Shown here: positions 17,623 to 26,450 of the stretch, piece by piece | How the letters are laid out: every line of letters starts with the position of its first letter | Numbering within the stretch: the first letter of the stretch is position 1 | NCBI RefSeq assembly: GCF_017901175.1 | Contig: NZ_CP072793.1 | Coordinates: 2,480,001-2,544,000 of the forward strand | Direction of reading: 5' to 3' | From: Thiothrix unzii | Lineage (GTDB): Bacteria; Pseudomonadota; Gammaproteobacteria; Thiotrichales; Thiotrichaceae | Length of the DNA: 64,000 bases | Notes under the pieces: generated by a model | Databases searched by the model: none | What the model was told of the DNA's origin: nothing | The model's input: the letters and a program-made list of their open reading frames with translations, nothing else | Translations under genes and position numbers: made by a program

Positions 17623-19110
17623 TTAAAGGGTATTCAATCGCAACACGGAAAGTGTTTGTGCACGCACACGTTGGAGTAACGCAGTGTCAGTGATTAAGGA
17701 TTCACCATAAGATGGAATCATGGTTTTCAAGGTATTTTGCCATTCAGCCGAAGCCATTTGCTGCGGAAAGCATTTTTCAAGGACTTGCAACATCGCCGGA
17801 ACCGCCACCGATGCTCCCGGTGATGCCCCCAGCAATGCAGCCACGGAACCATCCGCCGCCGCCACGACTTCTGTACCGAACTCCAGCTTGCCGCCGAGCT
17901 TAGGGTCTTTTTTAATGATTTGAACGCGCTGCCCAGCGACAGCCAGCTCCCAATCAGTTTCAACCGCTTCGGGGAAATACTCACGCAATGCTTTCATACG
18001 CGAATGACGGGTTTGCAACACTTCCGTAATCAGGTAACGGATTAAATCCATGCTGCTCAAACCCACCTTCACCATCGGCCACAAGTTATTGAGGCGAATC
18101 GAGGCAAACAGGTCAAAGAACGAACCTTGCTTCAAGAACTTGGTGGTAAAACCGGCAAATGGCCCGAATAACAGCGCGTTTTCACCGTCAATCACGCGAG
18201 TATCCAAATGCGGTACGGACATCGGCGGCGCACCAATCGACGCTTTACCGTAGACTTTTGCCAGATGATGTTTCACCACTTCCGGCTTTTTGCAGACTAA
18301 CCATTGACCACTGACAGGGAAACCGCCGTAACCTTGGCTTTCTGCAATTTGGGTTTTTTGCAGCAATGGTAAGGCCGCACCGCCCGCCCCCAAAAACACG
18401 AAACCAGCTTGAAAGACGGTTTTAGTCGCCGTTTTGGTATCCTGACAAGTCACCAGCCAATGACCGGCTGCGTCTTTTTCCAAAGTGCTGACACTATGGT
18501 TTAATAGCAGTTCAAAACCTTCAGAAGCTTGCAAATGCCCTACCATGCTGCGGCTTAAAGCGGCAAAGTTAACATCCGAGCCGTGCTTAACTCGCGTACC
18601 TGCCACTGGCTGTGCAGGGTCACGCCCTTGCATCACCAAAGGAACCCATTCCTGCAATACTGCCGGGTCTTCGCTGTATTCCATGCCTTCAAACATGGGA
18701 TGATCGCGCAATGCCTCAAAACGTTTGCGCAAATACGCAACATTCGCCTCACCCCAAACAAAACTCATGTGGGGCGTAGGATTAATGAAAAAGTGTGGCT
18801 CAGGCAAAGCCTTGATGCGCACCAAGTGCGTCCAAAACTGCAAGGTTTGTTCAAAAGCTTCATTGATAGCAAAAGCTTTGCTGGCATTGATGCTGCCATC
18901 GGGATTTTGTGGGGTGTAATTTAATTCGCAATAAGCGGCGTGCCCAGTACCGGCATTATTCCAACCACTGGTGCTTTCTTGCGCAACGTCATCCAAACGT
19001 TCGACCATGCTCATTGTCAACGCCGGGTTTAATTGCTTGAGCAATACCCCTAATGTCGCACTCATTGCCCCAGCACCAACCAGCAATACATCAACATTTT
19101 TAGTCAGCAT
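17623..19110 (-). CDS. mqo: Malate:quinone oxidoreductase
   Basis: 495 aa from the ATG at 19110; the in-frame TTG four codons earlier is less likely. N-terminal FAD-binding motif LLVGAGAMSATLGVLL, then STSGWNNAGTGHAAYCELNY and FINPTPHMSFVWG, which are standard for Mqo. It is a membrane-associated flavoenzyme oxidising malate to oxaloacetate and passing electrons to quinone, replacing or adding to NAD malate dehydrogenase. Lies upstream of aceA on the same strand but with a hairpin between, so separately transcribed. A palindromic ATTGTCAACAAT lies about 95 bp upstream. Confidence 0.94.
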   Translation of the reverse strand: MLTKNVDVLLVGAGAMSATLGVLLKQLNPALTMSMVERLDDVAQESTSGWNNAGTGHAAYCELNYTPQNPDGSINASKAFAINEAFEQTLQFWTHLVRIKALPEPHFFINPTPHMSFVWGEANVAYLRKRFEALRDHPMFEGMEYSEDPAVLQEWVPLVMQGRDPAQPVAGTRVKHGSDVNFAALSRSMVGHLQASEGFELLLNHSVSTLEKDAAGHWLVTCQDTKTATKTVFQAGFVFLGAGGAALPLLQKTQIAESQGYGGFPVSGQWLVCKKPEVVKHHLAKVYGKASIGAPPMSVPHLDTRVIDGENALLFGPFAGFTTKFLKQGSFFDLFASIRLNNLWPMVKVGLSSMDLIRYLITEVLQTRHSRMKALREYFPEAVETDWELAVAGQRVQIIKKDPKLGGKLEFGTEVVAAADGSVAALLGASPGASVAVPAMLQVLEKCFPQQMASAEWQNTLKTMIPSYGESLITDTALLQRVRAQTLSVLRLNTL

Positions 19111-19202
19111 AACCACTCTCAAACATTCAAGATGACGGAAGTGCAGATAATAAAACGGTAATGCTGGTAATTTCCACTAGCTGAGCGATTATTTTTTGCC
19201 CA

Positions 19203-19214
19203 ATTGTCAACAAT
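19203..19214. promoter_or_regulatory. Possible operator upstream of mqo
   Basis: ATTGTCAACAAT is a near-perfect palindrome (five-base arms ATTGT/ACAAT). The core TTGTCAACAA recurs at 19350-19359, overlapping the pgl stop, and a shorter form lies before aceA. The rest of 19111-19352 holds no gene that I can see. Confidence 0.35.
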
Positions 19215-19352
19215 GCTGCATAGCAAAACAACCAAACCCTATACCAGATGCGGCATTGCAGCATTCGAGGCAGGTCGCGTTTTTATTCAGTTTTTTTATA
19301 AAAAAATGCAGTTTTCACATCTGGGCGCATCAACACGCCAAAATACTGATTG

Positions 19353-19997
19353 TCAACAAGTGGCAGCTTGATCCAATAACACCCAAGCATCAGCACGCAC
19401 GGCGGCGGCAATCGGCAACGTCGCCCCGGCACGCCATGCCGCCACCGCCTGCGCTTTACCCGCGCCAGTCACTAACACCAATTGCTGGCGGCACGCTTGC
19501 AAAGCTTCAATGGTTAAACTGACACGTTCGACGGGTGGTTTCGGTGCGTGATAAACCGCAACGCTCAAACCTTGCGCAAGATCAGCACCAGGGAACAAGC
19601 TTGCGGTATGCCCGTCCTCGCCCATGCCCAATAACACCAGATCAAACGGCAGATACTGCGCTACGGTTTGCGCGTATTGTGTGGCGGCGATTTGCGCCCC
19701 CAACTCGGAGGGAATTGGGAAATGTTGTGCACCCGACCATCGCCATTGCGAATTACGTTGCGGATCAGCTACTGGCACACAGCGTTCATCCCCCCAAAAC
19801 ACCTGCCAACGCGCCCAGTCCTGCGCGGTCGTTGCCAACAGCGCGTAAGCCCGTTGCGGTGTTGTACCACCGGCTAACACAATCCGAAACACCCCACGTT
19901 CGGCAATCGCTTGCGCTGCCGCCACACTGATCAAGGCACACGCTTGCTCCGCTACGGCTTGCGCATCCGCCAATACGCGGGTATCAAGGGGTAACAT
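19353..19997 (-). CDS. pgl: 6-phosphogluconolactonase
   Basis: 214 aa from the ATG at 19997, which overlaps the zwf stop (TGATG); the preceding TTG is not needed. Motifs VLAGGTTPQRAYALL, FWGDERCVP and LLGMGEDGHTASLFPG identify the DevB/Pgl family. It hydrolyses 6-phosphogluconolactone to 6-phosphogluconate in the cytoplasm. Third gene of a gnd-zwf-pgl operon covering the whole oxidative branch of the pentose phosphate pathway. Confidence 0.92.
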   Translation of the reverse strand: MLPLDTRVLADAQAVAEQACALISVAAAQAIAERGVFRIVLAGGTTPQRAYALLATTAQDWARWQVFWGDERCVPVADPQRNSQWRWSGAQHFPIPSELGAQIAATQYAQTVAQYLPFDLVLLGMGEDGHTASLFPGADLAQGLSVAVYHAPKPPVERVSLTIEALQACRQQLVLVTGAGKAQAVAAWRAGATLPIAAAVRADAWVLLDQAATC

Positions 19998-21463
19998 CAA
20001 GCTTTCCCTGCCAAGCAGTTATTGCACGCCAAGCTATGCCGCCAAACGCGGAGACTGTCACCAAAAACACGTTCAGCAGCTTTTGGCCCCCAACTACCTA
20101 ACGGGTATTGCAACGGCGGATGCTCATCCAGTGACCATGCTTGCATTACTGGGTCAACCACTTGCCAAGCGGCGGTTACTTCGTCGTAACGCAGGAATAA
20201 CGCACGATCCCCCTTAATCACGTCCAGCAATAATTCCTCATAGGCTTCGGCTTTGCGCTCACCGGGGCTGCTGACGCTGGCATCCATGGTAATTTGGCGA
20301 GTACGCATTTCCAAACCCGGCACTTTCGCGGTAATTTCCATACGCACCGCATCTTCTGGCTGAATCCCGATCATTAACCAATTCGGTAACGCTGACGCGC
20401 CTTGCCCCTGAAACAACGAAACCGGTGCGGGTTTGAAACATACCGATACCATCGAACGCTTTTCCGCCAAGCCTTTGCCGGTGCGCAAGTAAAACGGCAC
20501 GCCTTGCCACCGCCAGTTATCCACGTACAACTGCAATGCCGCGTAAGTTTCGGTGTGACTGCCAGCGGTTACGCCCTCTTCCTGCTGATAGCCTGCGTAT
20601 TGTGCCCGCACCGCGTGAGTCGCCAGTTGTGAAACATCGACGGGGCGAATCGACTTCAGTACTTTCACTTTTTCATCACGTAAGGCTTCAGCGGTTTGCG
20701 ACACCGGCGGTTCCATCGCCAGCAATGCCAACACTTGCAACAAGTGGCTTTGAATCATGTCACGCATTGCCCCGCCGCTGCGGTCGTAATAACTGGCACG
20801 CCCGTCAACGCCCACGGTTTCGCTGTGGGTAATTTGCACATGGTCGATGTAATGACGGTTCCACAACGGTTCGAGAATCACATTCGCAAAGCGTAATACC
20901 AGCAAGTTTTGTACCGACGCTTTGCCCACGTAATGGTCAATGCGGTAAATCTGTTCTTCTTTAAGGTGCTGTTCGAGACTGCGTTGCAACGCCTGCGCCG
21001 ACGGTAAATCGTACCCAAACGGCTTTTCAATCACCATGCGCCGCCAACCGCTGGTTTCCTGCAACAAGCCCACGTTCGCCAACCCGTCCGTCACTCCCAC
21101 GTACAAATCCGGGCTGACTGACAGGTAAAAAATCACATTGTTTTCACAACCGTTATCGCCGACCCAAGTGTGCAATGCTTGGTAAAATCCGGGGTCGGTT
21201 AAACTCCCCGCCAAGTAATCCAGCCGCTGAATAAAGCCGTCCAAGTGCGCATCGCCCTCCACTAACCCCACCAACTTAGCACGCACTTCGGCCTGCCAAG
21301 TCGCTTGGGTAAACGGCGAACGTCCACAACCCAAAATTTCCACATCTGCCGCCAACTGCCCTTGGCAATGCAACTGGTACAACGCAGGTAATAATTTGTG
21401 GGTCGCAAGATTGCCTGTCGCGCCAAAAATGACGTAGGCGTGGGAAATATTACCGCAGGTCAT
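19997..21463 (-). CDS. zwf: Glucose-6-phosphate 1-dehydrogenase
   Basis: 488 aa, start overlapping the gnd stop (ATGA) with GGAGGAG upstream. N-terminal nucleotide-binding motif VIFGATGNLATHKLLPALY and active-site motif YRIDHYVGKASVQN are diagnostic. It oxidises glucose 6-phosphate to the lactone with NADP reduction. Full length for the family (about 490 aa). Translationally coupled to gnd and pgl. Confidence 0.95.
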   Translation of the reverse strand: MTCGNISHAYVIFGATGNLATHKLLPALYQLHCQGQLAADVEILGCGRSPFTQATWQAEVRAKLVGLVEGDAHLDGFIQRLDYLAGSLTDPGFYQALHTWVGDNGCENNVIFYLSVSPDLYVGVTDGLANVGLLQETSGWRRMVIEKPFGYDLPSAQALQRSLEQHLKEEQIYRIDHYVGKASVQNLLVLRFANVILEPLWNRHYIDHVQITHSETVGVDGRASYYDRSGGAMRDMIQSHLLQVLALLAMEPPVSQTAEALRDEKVKVLKSIRPVDVSQLATHAVRAQYAGYQQEEGVTAGSHTETYAALQLYVDNWRWQGVPFYLRTGKGLAEKRSMVSVCFKPAPVSLFQGQGASALPNWLMIGIQPEDAVRMEITAKVPGLEMRTRQITMDASVSSPGERKAEAYEELLLDVIKGDRALFLRYDEVTAAWQVVDPVMQAWSLDEHPPLQYPLGSWGPKAAERVFGDSLRVWRHSLACNNCLAGKA

Positions 21464-22893
21464 GGTAGTTGCTCCTCCACCCCATCCCCGCCCCAGCGCG
21501 TATGGAAATGCAACGCCGGATCACGATCCACCCGTTGATAGCCGTGCGCCCCGAAGAAATCGCGTTGCGCCTGCAAAATATTCGCCGAACCATTCGCGCA
21601 ACGGTAGCCGTCATAAAACGCCAGTGCCGACGACAACGCTGGCGCAGGCACACCCTGCATCACCGCCAAAACCACCGCCTTACGCCATCCACTTTCCGCT
21701 TGTTGGAGTTCGGCGGCAAAAAACGGGTCTTGCAACAAACTTTGCGGCACGGGTTCACGGGCAAAGCTGGCTTTAATATCGCCCAGAAAACGGCTGCGGA
21801 TAATGCAGCCCGCTCGCCACAACAAAGCAATATCACCGTAAGGTAAATCCCAAGCGTATTGCCGCGCCGCCGTTTGCAGCAACATAAAACCTTGCGCGTA
21901 AGACACCACTTTGGCGGCATACAGCGCGTCGTGTAACGCTTCCAAGTAAGCTTGCCGCTGGTTTTCCGGCACAGGCTCTGTCGGCTTACCCAGCAATTGT
22001 GACGCTGCCACGCGCTCGTCTTTACGCGCTGACAACATCCGTGCGTGCACTGCTTCGGCAATCAACGTCAGCGGTACGGCGTGTTCCAAAGCGTCTTGCG
22101 CTGTCCACAAACCCGTGCCTTTTTGCCCTGCGCGGTCGAGGATTTTCTCCACCAACGGGCTACCATCAGCATCTTTGTGGCGTAATAGTTGGCTGGTGAT
22201 TTCGATCAAATACGATTCCAAACGGCCTTGATTCCACAGCGCGAAGGTGTCCGCCATTGCCGCGTAATCCATCCCCAGCGCGTGCCGCATCAGGTGACAA
22301 ACTTCCGCAATCAGTTGCATATCGCCGTATTCGATACCGTTATGCACCATTTTAACGTAATGCCCCGCCCCGCCTTCGCCCAGCCATTGGCAACACGCCA
22401 CGCCATCCACTTGCGCCGCGACGGTTTGAAACATCTCACGGATCACAGGCCACGCTTCCACATCACCACCGGGCATTAGCGACGGGCCATGACGCGCCCC
22501 CTCTTCCCCGCCGGAAACGCCCATGCCCACAAAGCGAATGCCCTGAGCGCGAAGCTCCTGCCAACGGCGCGTACTGTCGGGGTAATGGGAGTTGCCGCCG
22601 TCGATAATAATATCGCCGGGGTTAAGCAACGGTAATAACTGCGCAATCACCGCATCCACCGCACGACCAGCGGTAATCATCAGTAAAATCACCCGTGGCG
22701 CGGTTAATGAAGCCACAAACTCTGGTAAATTATCCGCCGCTACGATAGCTCGCCCCTGCGCGTGCACTGCCATGAATTGCTCGGTGAGCGCGAAAGTGCG
22801 GTTATAAACGCTAAGTGCGTAACCTTTATCGCTCAAATTTAACGCCAGATTCGCGCCCATGACCCCAAGGCCAATCAAACCGATACTGCTCAT
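21460..22893 (-). CDS. gnd: 6-phosphogluconate dehydrogenase (decarboxylating)
   Basis: 477 aa, typical of the long dimeric 6PGDH class. Motifs IGLGVMGANLALN (Rossmann), GVSGGEEGARHGPSLMPGG and WNQGRLESYLIEI are family signatures. It converts 6-phosphogluconate to ribulose 5-phosphate with NADPH. First gene of the operon, ATG preceded by AGGAG. A nearby M1 peptidase gene ends 25 bp downstream-side of its start and may share transcription from further upstream. Confidence 0.95.
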   Translation of the reverse strand: MSSIGLIGLGVMGANLALNLSDKGYALSVYNRTFALTEQFMAVHAQGRAIVAADNLPEFVASLTAPRVILLMITAGRAVDAVIAQLLPLLNPGDIIIDGGNSHYPDSTRRWQELRAQGIRFVGMGVSGGEEGARHGPSLMPGGDVEAWPVIREMFQTVAAQVDGVACCQWLGEGGAGHYVKMVHNGIEYGDMQLIAEVCHLMRHALGMDYAAMADTFALWNQGRLESYLIEITSQLLRHKDADGSPLVEKILDRAGQKGTGLWTAQDALEHAVPLTLIAEAVHARMLSARKDERVAASQLLGKPTEPVPENQRQAYLEALHDALYAAKVVSYAQGFMLLQTAARQYAWDLPYGDIALLWRAGCIIRSRFLGDIKASFAREPVPQSLLQDPFFAAELQQAESGWRKAVVLAVMQGVPAPALSSALAFYDGYRCANGSANILQAQRDFFGAHGYQRVDRDPALHFHTRWGGDGVEEQLP

Positions 22894-22918
22894 TGTGGTG
22901 CTCCTATTTTCTTAATTT

Positions 22919-24817
22919 CTATTCATTGCCGAACGTAGTCATGAGCGGCGAATCCGTCACATCCCACTGTCCCTTCGCCATATTATCGCCCGTGGCACTA
23001 TTAAAAACCACGTAACTGTATTTGCCGTAATGCGGTAATTTCTTCAGCAAATTATTCAGGCTCGTTGCGCTACTCGCATTCAACAAGACAATATCCCGCT
23101 GCCCCATCCGCAAGCTCAACGCCAAGGTATAAAAACCGCGCCCAAAAAAAACCAACGTGCCAGTTTCGGGCAAAGGCTGATCATCGTATTGCACCCTCAG
23201 CTCTTTATCACGCGCTTTTAGGGTATCCAACCAAGTCTCCCACGCCACCTGCATGGCTGCATCGGTTTTACGCGATAACACGTAAGTTTTTGGCGTTTTC
23301 GCGTATAAACTGGTTAACGCCGCCGGAAGTTCCGCCGCATCCGGCACACGAAATACGTCAAAATCCGGGTCAATCGCCAACTGCTGCGGCTTTTCGTTGA
23401 GCATCACCTCAAATGTTTGCGTGGTTTGCGTCATCGTCACTGTCGCTTGGTGTGGCACAGTTTTAGTATCCGCAAACTTCACCCGCAGCGGAATCACCAA
23501 CGGTAACGCCTCACCACCTTGCTGCTGCGTTAAGGTAAATTGCAGCCGATAACCTGCCGCCTGTGGCGTTGCGCTGACGGCACTCAAGGCTAAACGTGCC
23601 GCACTCGCACCCGTTAACCAACGCTGTTGCCACGCCTGATCCGCCCCCAACGCGGTCAGCAAATCCCCGAAAGTGGCCGATTGAAACCGATAACGCTGGT
23701 AAAAATGCTTTAAACCCGCAAAAAATGCCGCATCCCCCACCTCTCGGCGCAACTCATGAAACAGCATTAATGCTTTACCATAACCAATCGCTTGAGTAGT
23801 TTCATCGTGCCGACCTCGAAACTCACGCAACGGGAACGCCGCGCCCTGCCCCACAAACGCCGCGTATTTCTGCAAGGTCGACCGCCGATATTCAGTCCCC
23901 TCGCCTGCTTTCGCTTTGATACGATGATCCGCTAAATACGCCGTCAAACCTTCCGACCAATTGCCCTGACTGGCATCAACATACACCCCGTTGCCCCACC
24001 AGTTATGCAAAATTTCATGCGGAAACGACGAATGCAAAATAAACGGCAAGCGCATCACCCGCGAACCCAGCAACGTAAACGACGGCATTCCCCAACCCGT
24101 TTCCCAAAAGCTTTCGACCGTCGCAAATTTTGCATAAGGGTAATCGCCCAACAGCTCAGAATATTCCGCCAAATACTGCTCGGTTGCCTGCAAATAGCGT
24201 TGCGCCAACGCGGCATCATCGCTTTGCAAATACACCATCGCATTGGCATGTTTGCCTTGTTGCTGATACACGTGGAATTTGCCTGCCAGTAAATAAATGC
24301 TGTCCTGCGGCTGCATTTCCTGCCAACCATCCGCAAGAGCTTTACCCTGACTCAAGCTCACCCAACCCTCTGGCAAGGTTACGTGCAGCTCGAAAGTGTG
24401 TAAGGCATTTGCTGCCTGCGGATACCATTGCGCACCACCATCAAGATAAACGCCGCGCTGATTCAACAATACGCACGCCTGCGTCAGCCAGGCACAATCG
24501 GGAGTTGAAGTTAATTTGCCACGGTAACGCAATGTCACCGTTGTTTGCTCCGGTGCAAGTGCGATGCGGTAATGATGATCAGCAGAGGTAGTAACGGATG
24601 GTATGTCGAGTTGAAAAGCATCGCCCAACACAAAAGCGAATTCACCGTTGGTACGCAAATTCGGCGGCACGCTCACGGTGTCTTCCACCTGTAAACTACC
24701 GGTTGCAAGGTCTGGCGTTACCTGCAATACATGATGCAAAACGGGCGGGGTGTCTGCCGCCGCATTTAGCGACAGGCATAACAACAATAACAGGCAACAA
24801 TGCTTGAAGAGGTGCAC
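22919..24817 (-). CDS. Secreted M1-family metallopeptidase-like protein
   Basis: 632 aa with a GTG start supported by CTGGAG seven bases upstream. Signal peptide about 1-22 (CCLLLLLCLSLNAAA). The zinc motif HEILHNWWGN (about residue 270) with the downstream glutamate in NWSEGLTAYLADH matches the M1 aminopeptidase HExxH-18-E arrangement. The N-terminal beta domain typical of M1 is present; the usual GAMEN motif is not clearly seen (there is WGMPSFTLLG), so aminopeptidase activity is not certain. Predicted periplasmic. The gene lies next to the left border of the integrated element. Confidence 0.8.
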   Translation of the reverse strand: MHLFKHCCLLLLLCLSLNAAADTPPVLHHVLQVTPDLATGSLQVEDTVSVPPNLRTNGEFAFVLGDAFQLDIPSVTTSADHHYRIALAPEQTTVTLRYRGKLTSTPDCAWLTQACVLLNQRGVYLDGGAQWYPQAANALHTFELHVTLPEGWVSLSQGKALADGWQEMQPQDSIYLLAGKFHVYQQQGKHANAMVYLQSDDAALAQRYLQATEQYLAEYSELLGDYPYAKFATVESFWETGWGMPSFTLLGSRVMRLPFILHSSFPHEILHNWWGNGVYVDASQGNWSEGLTAYLADHRIKAKAGEGTEYRRSTLQKYAAFVGQGAAFPLREFRGRHDETTQAIGYGKALMLFHELRREVGDAAFFAGLKHFYQRYRFQSATFGDLLTALGADQAWQQRWLTGASAARLALSAVSATPQAAGYRLQFTLTQQQGGEALPLVIPLRVKFADTKTVPHQATVTMTQTTQTFEVMLNEKPQQLAIDPDFDVFRVPDAAELPAALTSLYAKTPKTYVLSRKTDAAMQVAWETWLDTLKARDKELRVQYDDQPLPETGTLVFFGRGFYTLALSLRMGQRDIVLLNASSATSLNNLLKKLPHYGKYSYVVFNSATGDNMAKGQWDVTDSPLMTTFGNE

Positions 24818-24879
24818 GGAATACTCCAGCCACGAATTAACTCAATGGCTGAAGACTACTCTGGGGAGTAAGAGTGAGG

Positions 24880-24910
24880 CAATACGAAGTTATTCAGGAC
24901 GCATGTGAGG
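24880..24910 (+). repeat. Left border repeat: duplicated lysS 3' tail
   Basis: Read on the minus strand it encodes PHMRPE and stop, exactly as the end of lysS, with a synonymous change (CGT for CGC), and also includes bases beyond the stop. 29 of 31 bases match 36480-36512 apart from a two-base gap. It is the likely attL. Confidence 0.7.
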
Positions 24911-24980
24911 CGTTTATTGTTGACGCATAATCACTTGATTTACAAAGACTGAATTAGAAAATACGCGGTATTTAATGAAA

Positions 24981-25009
24981 AAAGTACCGTGTGTTATACG
25001 GTATCAGCA
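24981..25009 (+). repeat. Inner 29-bp border repeat, left copy
   Basis: Starts AAAGTACCGTGTG and ends ACGGTATCAGCA; 27 of 29 bases match 36397-36425 in the same orientation. The core TACCGTGT...ATACGGTA is palindromic. Probably an integrase-binding or alternative attachment site. Confidence 0.65.
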
Positions 25010-25018
25010 GAAACAATA

Positions 25019-25045
25019 AAGCCGGGTATTTCCCGGCTTCTTTTT
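25019..25045. terminator. Bidirectional terminator after the resolvase gene
   Basis: AAGCCGGG (25019-25026) / CCCGGCTT (25032-25039) followed by CTTTTT on the plus strand. On the minus strand it follows the resolvase stop. Confidence 0.7.
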
Positions 25046-25063
25046 GGATTGTGGGGGCGTGAC

Positions 25064-25627
25064 TTATGCCGCCTCTTTTGCACCTGCCAGCCTGTAAACG
25101 CTATTGCGGGCAATACCATATTTGTCTGCGATTGCCTGCATAGAAAGAATACCGGCCTTAACGTCTGCTTTCAGGGTGTCAAGCTGTTCATCGGTCATCT
25201 TTGGTTTACGTCCAAACTGCACACCCTTGGCCTTAGCCGCCTTGCGCCCTTCGTCACATCTGGCGTTTATCAGGTCACGTTCAAACTCTGCCAGACTGCC
25301 CAAAATGTTGAACAGTAACTTTCCCGTTGGGGTGGTGGTGTCTATCTGCTGGTCTGTGACAACAAACCCTACGCCCTTCTTTTGTAATTGGCTTGTAATG
25401 GTGGTTAGGTCGTTCATTGAACGCGCCAGACGGTCAAGCTTGGTAATTACGAACACATCACCTTCACGGGCAAACTCTAAAGCCGCTTGCAGTTGCGCCC
25501 GGTCGTCTGCACTTTTCCCGCTTTGCTTTTCATGGAAGATTTTTTCACATCCAGCCGCTTGCAGCTTGTCGAGTTGGGTTTGATAGTCTTGCCCGGTGCT
25601 TGAAACTCTTGCGTATCCGATTTTCAT
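25064..25627 (-). CDS. Serine recombinase (resolvase/invertase family)
   Basis: 187 aa, ATG with AAGGCGG upstream. N-terminal catalytic domain with the nucleophile serine in YARVSSTGQD, and the conserved LDRLARS and GSLAEFERDLI segments; C-terminal helix-turn-helix about 145-185 (SMQAIADKYGIARNSVYRL). Small resolvases of this type resolve multimers or invert DNA. It lies at the left end of the element, in its own unit between terminators, and its upstream region carries five copies of a decamer that could be its recombination site. Confidence 0.93.
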   Translation of the reverse strand: MKIGYARVSSTGQDYQTQLDKLQAAGCEKIFHEKQSGKSADDRAQLQAALEFAREGDVFVITKLDRLARSMNDLTTITSQLQKKGVGFVVTDQQIDTTTPTGKLLFNILGSLAEFERDLINARCDEGRKAAKAKGVQFGRKPKMTDEQLDTLKADVKAGILSMQAIADKYGIARNSVYRLAGAKEAA

Positions 25628-25676
25628 ATTATGCCGCCTTATGTTGTATCAACAGTGTAACTTAACTTGTCCTTAT

Positions 25677-25813
25677 TGTACTAAATATCCTAGATGATAG
25701 CTAACATTATTTTAGTACAACTTTTAGTACATACATGACACGCTGTAACCCGCATTGCTACGTGGTGACACAAACAAGCCGCGTTTGTACTAAATGTTTC
25801 AATATTTAGTACA
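25677..25813. promoter_or_regulatory. Five-copy decamer array, candidate res site or operator
   Basis: TGTACTAAAT occurs at 25677-25686 and 25786-25795; its complement (A/T)TTTAGTACA at 25710-25719, 25722-25731 and 25804-25813. The pair 25786-25813 is a perfect inverted repeat of 28 bp overall with an eight-base spacer, similar in size to subsite I of Tn3-type res sites. It lies just upstream of the resolvase gene in a 253-bp gene-free stretch. Confidence 0.55.
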
Positions 25814-25837
25814 GTTTCTTTCCTGACTTCCAGACGT

Positions 25838-25860
25838 AAAAAAGCCGCATCAGGTGCGGC
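25838..25860 (-). terminator. Terminator of the alpA-to-orf189 operon
   Basis: GCCGCA (25844-25849) / TGCGGC (25855-25860) with six T in the minus direction (A-run 25838-25843), located 20 bp after the stop of the 25881-26450 gene. Confidence 0.85.
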
Positions 25861-25880
25861 TCTTAGGGGTTGGGTGTTGG

Positions 25881-26450
25881 CTATCGTTTGCGGTAGTCGT
25901 CAAGGTTGTGAACCCGTGCCGTGTAATCATCACACCACCGCCATGCTGGTGAACTCTGCATAACCACATTACCGTAGGGCGTAACCTGCCGGTAAGTGCA
26001 GCGATTTTGCAGGCAGTCAGTGCAGCGCACCATTCCCGCTGGTATTTCTTCGGGTTGGGGTTCTTCCCTGCCCTTGTACTGGTAAGCGTACCAGCGCACC
26101 GCCTGAACAATACCCGCTTGTTTTACTCTGCCCTCCCCGAACTCTTGCAAGTCATCAGCGAAAAAAACCGCCAATTCTTCAAGAGTAACAGGCAATCCCG
26201 CCGCCGCTGCCTCTAGCCGGTTCATACCCTGTTTTTTCAGTTCTGGCGCGTTGCTAATGCTAATCTTGCTAATCCTGCTAATCCTAGATTTTTCGTCAAT
26301 AGAATCAGTATGTTGCAGATTAGCAGAACTTGCTAATCGTTTGCTAATCGTTGCTAATCCTGCTAATTGTGGCTCACTTTTTAAGCAACTAGCCGGATTT
26401 ACGGTAGCAAGCGGGTCATAATCGGGGTTTAGCCAGTCTCTAAGTGCCAT
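25881..26450 (-). CDS. Hypothetical element protein containing the iteron cluster
   Basis: 189 aa; start overlaps the stop of the upstream DUF3987 gene (TAATG). Not recognised. Residues about 28-70 are encoded by nine copies of a heptamer repeat and read as repeats such as RISRISKISIS and LATISKRLASS; the coding constraint seems secondary to the DNA repeat. The middle (MNRLEAAAAGLPVTLEELAVFFADDLQEF) is helical, and the C-terminus has four cysteines (RCTDCLQNRCTY...WRWCDDY) that could bind zinc. Found in a replication operon, so possibly an accessory replication protein; no firm function. Confidence 0.65.
   Translation of the reverse strand: MALRDWLNPDYDPLATVNPASCLKSEPQLAGLATISKRLASSANLQHTDSIDEKSRISRISKISISNAPELKKQGMNRLEAAAAGLPVTLEELAVFFADDLQEFGEGRVKQAGIVQAVRWYAYQYKGREEPQPEEIPAGMVRCTDCLQNRCTYRQVTPYGNVVMQSSPAWRWCDDYTARVHNLDDYRKR
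26252..26367 (-). repeat. Iteron cluster A (nine ATTAGCA heptamers) inside a coding region
   Basis: TGCTAAT (complement of ATTAGCA) starts at 26252, 26258, 26267, 26276, 26331, 26342, 26352 and 26361; one copy in the other orientation starts at 26319. Spacing is often 9 bp, in two sub-clusters. The same heptamer forms cluster B at 34815-35051. Confidence 0.8.

Noticed and set aside
24880-25010. Left border considered as a tRNA attachment site
   Set aside because: No tRNA cloverleaf is present; the repeat matches the lysS coding end instead.
25881-26450. orf189 considered as a noncoding shadow of the iterons
   Set aside because: It is translationally coupled (TAATG) to the gene before it, has normal composition outside the repeats and ends just before a terminator, so I keep it as a gene.
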